Notes under the pieces: generated by a model
Database searches by the model: none
What the model saw: the letters and a program-made list of their open reading frames with translations, nothing else
Told to the model about the DNA's origin: nothing
Origin: Actinomyces sp. ICM47
Lineage (GTDB): Bacteria > Actinomycetota > Actinomycetes > Actinomycetales > Actinomycetaceae
Assembly (NCBI RefSeq): GCF_000278725.1
Contig: NZ_ALCA01000062.1
Coordinates: 1-15,597 of the forward strand
Direction: 5' to 3'
DNA: 15,597 nucleotides
Shown here: piece by piece, positions 1-6,508 of the stretch
Position numbering within the stretch: position 1 is the stretch's first letter
Layout: every line of letters begins with the position of its first letter
Position numbers and translations under genes: made by a program

Positions 1-23
1 CCTGAGACCCACAAACGGGAAAA

Positions 24-1865
24 TCAGTGCGCGAAGTGACGCGTGCCCGTCAAGTACATCGTGATGCCCGCAGCGTTCGCCGCGTCAATCGACTCCTGGT
101 CACGCACGGAGCCACCGGGCTGAACGACGGCCTTCACGCCCGCGTCGATGAGCACCTGCAGGCCATCGGCGAAGGGGAAGAACGCATCCGACGCGGCGAC
201 CGCACCAATGGAACGCTGCTCAGGCGCCTCGGCCACGACCTCGGACGCGCGAGCGCCGCCCGCGCTGTCCACGTTGGAAGCCGCCGCGTCACCCGTCGAG
301 CGCGAACCCAGCGTATTCGCGCGCTCAACCGCCAGCTTGCACGAGTCCACGCGGTTCACCTGGCCCATACCCACGCCCACAGACGCACCATCCTTGACCA
401 GCAGAATCGCGTTCGAGCGCACCGCACGCACCGTGCGCCACGCGAACTCCAGGTCCGCCAACGTCGCCTCGTCGGCAGGAGCGCCGGCCGCGAGCGTCCA
501 GTTCTCCGGGGAATCACCGGGCGCGTCAATATCGTCGCGCTCCTGGACCAGCAGGCCACCGCTGATCTGCTTGAACTCATACGAACCGCGAGCCGGGGGC
601 TCGACCTGCAGGACGCGCAGGTTCTTCTTCGCAGAGAGCACCTCGAGCGCACCCTCCTCGTAATCGGGGGCCAGCACAACCTCGGTGAAGATCGGGACGA
701 TCTGGCGGGCCAGCTCCACGGTCACCGGTCGGTTCACGGCGATCACGCCGCCGAACGCCGACACGGGATCGCAGGCGTGCGCCAGGCGGTGCGCCTCGGC
801 CACATCGTCGGCCACCGCGATGCCGCAGGGGTTCGCATGCTTGATGATCGCCACGCAGGGGCGCTCGTGATCGTAGGCGGCGCGCAGCGCGGCGTCGCCG
901 TCCGTGTAGTTGTTGAAGCTCATGGCCTTGCCGTGCAGCTGGCGCGCGTTCGCGATGCCCGGGGCCAAGGCCTCCTCGTCGAAGGATTCATCCTCGAAGG
1001 CCTCGTCGATCTCGCGGTACACGGCCGCACCCTGGTGCGGGTTCTCGCCGTAGCGCAGCGACTCCACGCGCTCGAACGCGTCAGCGACGAACACGGGCAT
1101 ACCCGCGGCCTGCCCCTCCTCCTCGGCGACCTCCACCACGTAGTCCTCGCCCGCCTCGTAGCCCAGCGACTCCAGGAACGCCGCATCCGAGGCGTCCAGG
1201 TGTGCTTCTGCGGCGTCATCCAGCGTCTCACGCACGTCCTCAAGACCCAGCTCGTCGGCAAACCAGCCGGCAATCGCCAGATCATAGGTCGCCGTATGGG
1301 CGAAAGCCTCGGCGGCCAACACACGGCGCTGCTCGAGGGTGAAGCCCTCCCCCGCCACGGCCTCGGCGACCTCCGCGTAACGCTCCGGAGAAGTCACGAC
1401 CGCAACCGACGGATGATTCTTTGCCGCAGCGCGCACCATCGAAGGACCGCCAATATCGATCTGCTCGACGCACTCGTCAAAGGATGCACCCGACGCAACC
1501 GTGTCCTGGAAGGGGTACAGGTTACACACGACCAGGTCGAACGCCCGGATGCCCAACTGCGCGATCTGCTCGCGGTGCGCAGCCTTACGCTGGTCGGCCA
1601 GGATGCCGGAATGAATGAAGGGATGCAGGGTCTTCACGCGCCCCTCAAGCACCTCGGGGAAGCCGGTCACGTCGTCAACCGGGGTAACAGCCACGCCCGC
1701 GGTCGCGATGCGAGCAGCCGTCGAGCCAGTGGAGACGATCTCCACACCGGCCTCGCCCAGCGCGCGCGCAAGGTCCTCCAGGCCCGTCTTGTCATACACG
1801 GAAATCAGGGCCCGCTTAATGGGGCGCACGTCGATGGGTTCCAGGTTGTCCAGGGAGACGGACAT
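24..1865 (-). CDS. purH: Bifunctional AICAR transformylase / IMP cyclohydrolase
   Basis: PurH catalyses the last two steps of de novo IMP synthesis in the cytosol: formylation of AICAR (ZMP) with 10-formyl-THF, then ring closure to IMP. The N-terminal MGS-like cyclohydrolase domain spans about residues 15-200 (KTLHP 78-82, [15 protein letters not shown] 137-151). The transformylase domain follows: RYGENPHQ 271-278, the catalytic-loop KHANPCG 342-348, [10 protein letters not shown] 484-493, SDAFFPF 559-565, PGGS 583-586 and the terminal GTRHF 607-611. The ATG at 1865 has a good GGAGG about 5 nt upstream. At 613 aa it is about 80 residues longer than E. coli PurH (529 aa). The extra length is mainly an acidic segment at about 210-258 and a low-complexity Ala/Ser/Glu segment at about 518-551; all the recognised motifs are intact. 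A candidate ZTP riboswitch lies directly upstream. Identification is secure from the motifs. Confidence 0.97.
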   Translation of the reverse strand: MSVSLDNLEPIDVRPIKRALISVYDKTGLEDLARALGEAGVEIVSTGSTAARIATAGVAVTPVDDVTGFPEVLEGRVKTLHPFIHSGILADQRKAAHREQIAQLGIRAFDLVVCNLYPFQDTVASGASFDECVEQIDIGGPSMVRAAAKNHPSVAVVTSPERYAEVAEAVAGEGFTLEQRRVLAAEAFAHTATYDLAIAGWFADELGLEDVRETLDDAAEAHLDASDAAFLESLGYEAGEDYVVEVAEEEGQAAGMPVFVADAFERVESLRYGENPHQGAAVYREIDEAFEDESFDEEALAPGIANARQLHGKAMSFNNYTDGDAALRAAYDHERPCVAIIKHANPCGIAVADDVAEAHRLAHACDPVSAFGGVIAVNRPVTVELARQIVPIFTEVVLAPDYEEGALEVLSAKKNLRVLQVEPPARGSYEFKQISGGLLVQERDDIDAPGDSPENWTLAAGAPADEATLADLEFAWRTVRAVRSNAILLVKDGASVGVGMGQVNRVDSCKLAVERANTLGSRSTGDAAASNVDSAGGARASEVVAEAPEQRSIGAVAASDAFFPFADGLQVLIDAGVKAVVQPGGSVRDQESIDAANAAGITMYLTGTRHFAH

Positions 1866-1892
1866 AGTTCCTCCAGGTTAAGAGCCAAACCC

Positions 1893-1972
1893 AGGCGCCC
1901 AGGCGGGCGACGCCTCGCGGGACATGCAGCCGCTCCCCGGTGGTGATCCACCCTCGCCAGTCGCGGCACCTC
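1893..1972 (-). promoter_or_regulatory. ZTP/ZMP (pfl) riboswitch upstream of purH
   Basis: Read on the minus strand, the gap before purH carries the two conserved blocks of the pfl/ZTP aptamer. The 5' block is GCCGCGACTGGCGAGG, then a hairpin GGTGG-ATCA-CCACC, then GGGGAGCGGC. The 3' block is CGCCCGCCTGGGCG. Pairings I can see are P1 GCCGC (1963-1967) with GCGGC (1929-1933), P2 GGTGG (1948-1952) with CCACC (1939-1943), and P3 CGCCC (1905-1909) with GGGCG (1896-1900), leaving the CCGCCTGGGC signature at the P3 loop. ZTP riboswitches respond to AICAR mono/triphosphate and commonly switch on purH and folate-linked genes, which fits this position. The aptamer starts about 10 nt after the DUF6350 stop and its last block ends about 30 nt before the purH start. 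No clear T-tract terminator follows, so control may act on translation; that part is inference. Confidence 0.88.
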
Positions 1973-1977
1973 CCAGT

Positions 1978-3537
1978 CTAGTTCAGGCCCTCACCCTTCG
2001 TCCCCTTCGCCTCGGGGTCATCCGTGTCACCCTCGTCATCCTTGTCAGCGGGCTCAGCCCACGCCACGCGCTTCTGGCGCCTGACCCGCCGCTTCGCCGC
2101 CTTCACCGACTCAGCCCACGCCGCACGGTTCCTCCACGCGGCCCGCGGCTTGTCAGGCTGAACGGCCTCAGCGGACTCAGCCCACGGCTCACCGACCTCC
2201 GTCGCGTCCGCCGACCCCGCGTCATCCCCGCGCTCAGCCCAGGCCTCGTCCCCCTCGATCAACGAGGCCGTGGCCGCCTCACGCGACAAACGCTCAGCGT
2301 GGCGGCGGCGCAGGGCCTCACCCTCGGAGCGCACGCGGCCCGCACTCTGCCCCACCAAAGCCAGCGTCGTCGGATGCGTGACAAGCGGCACGAGCATCGC
2401 CGGCAGCGCAATCTCCACGAACAAATACAGCGTCGACCGCCCCACAAGCGGCCCCATGAACGCCAAACGCACCGACCCCATGCTCATCGTCGCGCTCCAC
2501 ATCCACAGCGCAACAATCGAAACAAAAACAACCGAGGCCAGGACACCCTGTGCGCTCTGATGCAACAAGTGAGAACGCCGATACACGCGCGCCGAGGCAA
2601 CGCCACAAGCGATACCCAACGCAACCGGCACAAGAACCACCCAGCTGCCGGGAGCCGTCTCCGGGACCGTCCCCAGCAGCGGAATCGGCGGAATCGGCCC
2701 CGCGTCCACGACCGTCGGCGAATGCAGCGAATCCGTCGCCGTCATGAAACCCGCGCCCGACCACCAGGCCGCCGCCCAGGCCATCGCCGTGGGAGCAAAC
2801 AGCGCCTGCGCGCCCACAATAAACATCGTATCCACCAGCGACGAGGCGCCGAGCAGCTCCTGGATGCCACTCGCACGACCCCAGCCCGCCACCAGCGCGA
2901 CCACCGCCGCAGCGGCAGCCGCGACCACCGTCACCAGACTCACGAGGCCACCCATCTTGAAGCCACCAGAAATCCAATGCTGCATCGACGGAGCCTCAGA
3001 ATCACGCGAATAACTGGACACCACGAACCAACCCGACCCAATGAGAGGAATCAGAACCGCGCCGACCGTGCCCGTCCACCACTGCGAATGAACCCCCGAC
3101 GTACCCGCCAGAAACCACGCGGTCAGGAGGAACCCGGGCACCGCAAACAGCGCCGACGACCGCGGAAACCCCGTCGTCGTACGCAACAAAAGCCGCACGA
3201 GGAGGATCAACAGCGCACCAAAAAGCGTCGGAATCACACGGTAAGACACTCCCCCGGCCACCGACGTACCCCCCAGGGTCGCCACCCACAAGTCACCGCC
3301 CAACGCCAGCGCATCACGCGGCAACGTGTCACTCATCCACGTGTTCGAGCGCAGCGACAGGTAGACGATCATCGTGGTCACGGTCGTAATCGCCCACCCC
3401 GCGAAGGCCGCCTCCACGCCCGCGACGAGGCCACGCGCCCATCCCTTCGGGACCCTGACACGAATGGTCGCTCGACCCGCCACATACGTGGTCGTCGTCC
3501 GTCGGGTGATCGGTACTTCTCTGATGCGCTCACTCAC
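1978..3537 (-). CDS. DUF6350 / PerM-like multi-pass membrane protein
   Basis: A 519-aa integral membrane protein. Hydrophobic segments appear near residues 37-62, 83-118, 127-147, 154-176, 195-219, 236-262, 298-315, 328-350 and 368-395, so about 8-9 passes. The position between sucCD and purH matches the actinobacterial DUF6350 family, which includes mycobacterial PerM (Rv0955), linked to cell division and persistence. I infer family membership from architecture and gene order, not from a diagnostic motif. The region after residue 400 is hydrophilic, highly charged and presumably cytosolic. It carries the motif WAE four times (at about 433, 452, 474 and 493), each preceded by A or P. The start is GTG at 3537 with only a weak upstream ribosome site, so a nearby alternative start is possible. 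sucD ends 73 bp upstream at a strong hairpin, so this gene probably has its own promoter or depends on read-through. Confidence 0.8.
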   Translation of the reverse strand: MSERIREVPITRRTTTTYVAGRATIRVRVPKGWARGLVAGVEAAFAGWAITTVTTMIVYLSLRSNTWMSDTLPRDALALGGDLWVATLGGTSVAGGVSYRVIPTLFGALLILLVRLLLRTTTGFPRSSALFAVPGFLLTAWFLAGTSGVHSQWWTGTVGAVLIPLIGSGWFVVSSYSRDSEAPSMQHWISGGFKMGGLVSLVTVVAAAAAAVVALVAGWGRASGIQELLGASSLVDTMFIVGAQALFAPTAMAWAAAWWSGAGFMTATDSLHSPTVVDAGPIPPIPLLGTVPETAPGSWVVLVPVALGIACGVASARVYRRSHLLHQSAQGVLASVVFVSIVALWMWSATMSMGSVRLAFMGPLVGRSTLYLFVEIALPAMLVPLVTHPTTLALVGQSAGRVRSEGEALRRRHAERLSREAATASLIEGDEAWAERGDDAGSADATEVGEPWAESAEAVQPDKPRAAWRNRAAWAESVKAAKRRVRRQKRVAWAEPADKDDEGDTDDPEAKGTKGEGLN

Positions 3538-3552
3538 AGGCCAATGGTGACA

Positions 3553-3599
3553 GAATCGGCCCGGGGCCGCGACGCTGCACGCCGACCCCGGGCCGATTC
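3553..3599 (-). terminator. Hairpin terminator after sucD
   Basis: A perfect 14-bp inverted repeat, GAATCGGCCCGGGG (3553-3566) and CCCCGGGCCGATTC (3586-3599), encloses a 19-nt loop. On the minus strand it begins 11 nt beyond the sucD stop codon and ends about 15 nt before the DUF6350 start. No U-tract follows (TGTCACC). Such U-less stems are common in high-GC actinobacteria, so a terminator or 3'-end stabiliser is the likeliest role. An alternative is an attenuating structure in the DUF6350 leader. Confidence 0.7.
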
Positions 3600-3610
3600 A
3601 AGCTGTGACG

Positions 3611-4531
3611 TTATCGCGAGAGGATCTCACGAGCGATCTGCGCCGTCTGCGAAGGAGTGCGACCCACGCGCACCCCCACAGCCTCGAGCGCCTCCGCCTT
3701 CGCCGCGGCCGTGCCGGACGAACCGGAGACAATCGCTCCCGCGTGGCCCATCGTCTTACCCTCGGGGGCAGTGAAGCCAGCAATGTAAGCGACGACGGGC
3801 TTCGTCATGTTCTCCTGAATCCACGCGGCCGCGCGCTCCTCGGCGTCGCCGCCGATCTCGCCGATCATGATGACGAGATCCGTATCGGGATCCGCCTCGA
3901 AAGCAGCCAGCGCGTCAATGTGGGTGGTGCCCACGACCGGGTCGCCGCCAATACCCAGGCACGTCGTGAAGCCAAAGTCGCGCAGCTCGTACATGAGCTG
4001 GTAGGTCAACGTGCCGGACTTCGAGACGAGGCCGAGTCGGCCCGGACCCGTGATGTCCGCCGGGGTGATGCCCAGGTTCGCCTGCGCGGGCGAGATGATG
4101 CCGGGGCAGTTCGGGCCGATCAAACGCACGCCCGCCTCGAGCACACGCTCAACGACGATGGTCGAGTCCTGGACGGGGATGCCCTCGGTGATGAGAACAA
4201 TCGTCTCAATACCCGCCTCGATGGCCTCCAGGGCAGCACCCTTCGCGAAGGCCGGGGGCACGAAGATGACGGAGGCGTTCGCTCCGGTGGCCTCGCGAGC
4301 CTCGGCGACCGTGCCGAAGACGGGGATCTCGACCTGACCGTCGGTGACCTTGTCCGCGCCCGGGCCGTAGCCCTGCACGTCGAAAGTGACGGTCGTGCCA
4401 GCCTTGCGCGGGTTCGTACCGCCCACGATGGCCGTGCCGGCGCTGAGCATACGCTGGGTGTGCTTGCGGCCCTCGGCACCGGTCATGCCCTGGACGATGA
4501 CCCGGGTGTCAGAGTTGACGAAAATAGTCAT
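3611..4531 (-). CDS. sucD: Succinyl-CoA synthetase, alpha subunit (ADP/GDP-forming)
   Basis: Alpha subunit of the TCA-cycle enzyme that interconverts succinyl-CoA and succinate with nucleoside-triphosphate formation, acting as a complex with SucC. The N-terminal CoA-binding Rossmann domain has [11 protein letters not shown] (11-21) and the ITEGIPVQD region (114-122). The ligase domain has [11 protein letters not shown] (138-148), [10 protein letters not shown] (169-178), GIGGDP (193-198) and the phosphohistidine motif [12 protein letters not shown], with His263 as the predicted phosphorylated residue. The length of 306 aa is slightly above the usual 290. The ATG at 4531 has AGGAG about 7 nt upstream. 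Only 27 bp separate it from the sucC stop, so the two are co-transcribed. It is followed by the hairpin at 3553-3599. Confidence 0.98.
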   Translation of the reverse strand: MTIFVNSDTRVIVQGMTGAEGRKHTQRMLSAGTAIVGGTNPRKAGTTVTFDVQGYGPGADKVTDGQVEIPVFGTVAEAREATGANASVIFVPPAFAKGAALEAIEAGIETIVLITEGIPVQDSTIVVERVLEAGVRLIGPNCPGIISPAQANLGITPADITGPGRLGLVSKSGTLTYQLMYELRDFGFTTCLGIGGDPVVGTTHIDALAAFEADPDTDLVIMIGEIGGDAEERAAAWIQENMTKPVVAYIAGFTAPEGKTMGHAGAIVSGSSGTAAAKAEALEAVGVRVGRTPSQTAQIAREILSR

Positions 4532-4558
4532 GGGTATTCTCCTGCGGTTCTCGGGTCG

Positions 4559-5746
4559 TTACTTCGACGGCTCCTGGGCTGCGAGCTCGGCTGCGCGCCG
4601 GGCCGCCCCATCCATCGTTTCTTCCATGTGGACGAGCGGGTGCGCGGCCTGCTCGAGGATCGCGCGGCCCTCCTCGACCTTGTTGCCATCGAGGCGCACG
4701 ACCAACGGCTTGGAGGCCGCATCCCCCAACGTCTCGAGCGCGCCGATGATGCCGCGAGCGACCTGGTCGCAGGCGGTGATGCCGCCGAAAACGTTGACGA
4801 ACACGGAACGAACCTGCTCATCGCCGAGGATGATATCCAGGCCCTTAGCCATGACCTCAGCCGAGGCACCGCCGCCGATGTCCAGGAAGTTCGCGGGCTT
4901 CACGCCACCAAACTCCTCGCCGGCCATCGCGACCACGTCGAGCGTCGACATGACGAGGCCCGCGCCGTTACCGATCACGCCAACTTGGCCTTCCAGGCGC
5001 ACATAGTTGAGTCCCGCTGCCTTCGCGGCGGCCTCGCGCGGATCTTGCGTCGCCACGTCCACCAGCTCGGCGTGGCCAGGGTGGCGGAAGCGCGCGTTGT
5101 CGTCAAGGGTTACCTTGCCGTCGACGGCCCACACGGAGCCGTCGGGGCTGGAGACCAGCGGGTTGACCTCAACCAGAGTCGCGTCCTCATCGCGGTAGAC
5201 GGTCCACAGGGTCTCGAGGACCGGGGCGATGGTCTGCGCCGTGGCCTCGTCGAAACCCGCTTCCGTGGCAATACGGCGGGCGACCTCGGCGTCGATGCCG
5301 ACGACCGGGTCGAGAGGCACACGAGCCAGGGCCTCGGGGCGTTCCTTCGCGAGGGTCTCGATGTCCATGCCGCCCTCGCGCGAACACATCGCCAGGTGGC
5401 GGCGGTTCGAACGGTCCAGCAGGATCGAGAAGTAGTATTCGGCGGCGATGTCCGCGCCAACCGCAATCATGACCTTCTTCACGATGTGGCCCTTAATGTC
5501 GAGGCCGAGGATCGCCTCAGCCTTCTCGTAGGCCTCGTCGGCGGTGTGAGCGAGCTTGACGCCACCAGCTTTGCCGCGGCCACCCGTCTTCACCTGAGCC
5601 TTGACAACCAGCAGGGAGGCACCCTCCGCCAGCAGCTCGCGCGCACCCTCACGCGCCTCCTCGGGGGTCGACGCCAGGCGGTAGTCAAGCACGGGCACCC
5701 CATGCTCCTTGAACATCTGCCTAGCCTGGTACTCGTAAAGATCCAC
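4559..5746 (-). CDS. sucC: Succinyl-CoA synthetase, beta subunit
   Basis: Beta subunit of succinyl-CoA synthetase, carrying the ATP-grasp nucleotide site. The N-terminus [12 protein letters not shown] is typical of the family. ATP-grasp features include [16 protein letters not shown] (48-63) and the metal-binding EVNPL (193-197). The C-terminal CoA-ligase domain has GNGAGL (259-264), FLDIGGGA (287-294), NVFGGIT (318-324) and [10 protein letters not shown] (351-360). The length of 395 aa matches the family (about 390). The start is GTG at 5746, supported by a GGAGGG site about 6-7 nt upstream; no nearer ATG fits the conserved N-terminus. It is the first gene of the sucCD pair, so the promoter should lie in the long non-coding stretch to its right. 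Confidence 0.98.
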   Translation of the reverse strand: MDLYEYQARQMFKEHGVPVLDYRLASTPEEAREGARELLAEGASLLVVKAQVKTGGRGKAGGVKLAHTADEAYEKAEAILGLDIKGHIVKKVMIAVGADIAAEYYFSILLDRSNRRHLAMCSREGGMDIETLAKERPEALARVPLDPVVGIDAEVARRIATEAGFDEATAQTIAPVLETLWTVYRDEDATLVEVNPLVSSPDGSVWAVDGKVTLDDNARFRHPGHAELVDVATQDPREAAAKAAGLNYVRLEGQVGVIGNGAGLVMSTLDVVAMAGEEFGGVKPANFLDIGGGASAEVMAKGLDIILGDEQVRSVFVNVFGGITACDQVARGIIGALETLGDAASKPLVVRLDGNKVEEGRAILEQAAHPLVHMEETMDGAARRAAELAAQEPSK

Positions 5747-5785
5747 CTTATTCCCTCCGTTGAACGTGGTGTGGTCAGCGCAATA

Positions 5786-5851
5786 ATTCTAGCGTGGGAC
5801 CGGTGAGAATGCCCTCGTTCCCGCACATTATCAAGGCTTGTTGCAGCCTTG
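5786..5851 (-). promoter_or_regulatory. Candidate sucCD promoter region with inverted repeat
   Basis: On the minus strand TAGAAT (5786-5791) fits a -10 box about 40 nt ahead of the sucC GTG, but no good -35 element stands at 16-18 bp. Some 40 bp further upstream is a perfect 7-bp inverted repeat, CAAGGCT (5832-5838) and AGCCTTG (5845-5851), with a 6-nt centre, next to a second AT-rich box (TTGATAAT on the minus strand). The repeat is a plausible operator. The promoter call is weak and rests on position and partial consensus only. Confidence 0.35.
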
Positions 5852-5891
5852 ACCCGGGCACTCTCTTCCTTTGACGTTGCTTTGCGTTGCG

Positions 5892-5944
5892 AGGTGGGCT
5901 GTTGGCGTCGTCGGGGCGGACAGTTTGTGGTGCCCCGCCCACCT
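5892..5944. other. Compound hairpin upstream of sucC
   Basis: Two nested stems: outer AGGTGGGC (5892-5899) with GCCCACCT (5937-5944), and inner GGGGC (5913-5917) with GCCCC (5932-5936), which abuts the outer right arm. The left side carries a 13-nt bulge. The structure lies about 150 bp ahead of sucC and matches no riboswitch family I recognise. It could be a leader structure if transcription starts further upstream, or only a chance feature of GC-rich DNA. Confidence 0.4.
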
Positions 5945-6063
5945 GACATTTCTCAATGCAGCATGACAGCACGCGCCGCGAATCCTTTGGCGGCGGTCGA
6001 GCATGGATGTCATTCCCGTATACACATGGCCCAATTCGTGACGAATCGACGCACTTCATTGCA

Positions 6064-6164
6064 CACGTTAACCCGACGAGTGGCGGCCTAGGCTCCTTCA
6101 TGCGCACGTTAACCCGCTAACCTGCACGTGGGTCCTCTAATCCACACGTTAACCCGCTAATGCG
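6064..6164. repeat. 20-bp-period repeat array, first arm
   Basis: Units start at 6064, 6105, 6125 and 6145, all at multiples of about 20 bp. The best copies read CACGTTAACCCGCTAA (6105-6120 and 6145-6160). The 6064 copy keeps CACGTTAACCCG, and the 6125 copy is degenerate (CACGTGGGTCCTCTAA). The 6085-6104 slot has lost the consensus. The core holds the palindrome GTTAAC. Regular spacing near two helical turns suggests either stacked protein sites or a decayed tandem repeat. Confidence 0.7.
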
Positions 6165-6190
6165 AGCATGGGCAGCCCAGCCCACACTCC

Positions 6191-6252
6191 AATGAGCGGG
6201 TTTACGTGCGATATAGAGGGTTAGCGCTCAGAACAGAGGGCTTGCGTGCGAA
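6191..6252. repeat. 20-bp-period repeat array, inverted second arm
   Basis: Three units of the same motif in the opposite orientation and again at 20-bp steps. They begin near 6193 (TGAGCGGGTTTACGTG), 6213 (ATAGAGGGTTAGCGCTCA) and 6233 (ACAGAGGGCTTGCGTGCG). The reverse complement of the first-arm consensus is TTAGCGGGTTAACGTG, so the 6193 copy matches at 14 of 16 positions. With the first arm this makes a large, imperfect inverted repeat around about 6178. Confidence 0.6.
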
Positions 6253-6287
6253 CAACACACCATGGCCGACACAGTTTTGCTCAAAAC

Positions 6288-6344
6288 GCAGACCACCTCG
6301 CCCATAACAGCCCGTTTCCAGCGTTTTTCGCCGAGGTGGTCTGC
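6288..6344 (-). repeat. 13-bp perfect inverted repeat downstream of pcrA
   Basis: GCAGACCACCTCG (6288-6300) and CGAGGTGGTCTGC (6332-6344) are exact reverse complements around a 31-nt centre. On the minus strand the second arm is followed by GTTTTG, so it could serve as a late terminator for pcrA, whose stop is about 165 nt upstream. The AT-rich flanks (TTTTGCTCAAAA on the left, CTTTGG on the right) and the size also fit a dispersed extragenic palindrome or a small MITE-like element. The sequence alone does not decide. Confidence 0.55.
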
Positions 6345-6508
6345 ACTTTGGGCGCGACACCACTTCGAACTACGATCTCACCGTCGCCAAACGGGGGATT
6401 TTCGCGACACGAGGAACCGACACACCGAGCGAAGCTCGCAGCGCGGACAGCTCGCGGGCGGGCCGCCGTCCACGGGCACACCAAGCAGCCCGGCCCCGAG
6501 GGGAAACC

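Larger units (their letters stand above)
5747..6508. other. Long non-coding stretch between sucC and pcrA
   Basis: About 760 bp with no ORF that has a plausible start, ribosome site and coding-like composition. It is visibly less GC-rich than its neighbours, especially around 6040-6300. It should hold the sucCD promoter on its left side and the pcrA 3' end on its right, and it contains the separate repeats and hairpins listed here. In mycobacteria and streptomycetes an M23-type peptidase gene can lie between the helicase gene and sucC. None is seen here, so this may be where a gene was lost; that is inference from remembered gene order. Confidence 0.6.

Noticed and set aside
27..1946. 639-aa open frame on the plus strand, antisense to purH
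   Set aside because: Arg/His-rich translation with no recognisable motifs; a by-product of GC-rich codon use in purH. The same applies to 1924-3774, 3605-5806, 7100-9415 and 9678-11273.
5775..6107. 110-aa minus-strand open frame in the sucC-pcrA gap
   Set aside because: No ribosome site, no domain, atypical composition, and it overlaps the hairpins and the repeat array.
6064..6252. Possible CRISPR array
   Set aside because: The 20-bp units are directly adjacent and degenerate, with no unique spacers and no cas genes nearby.
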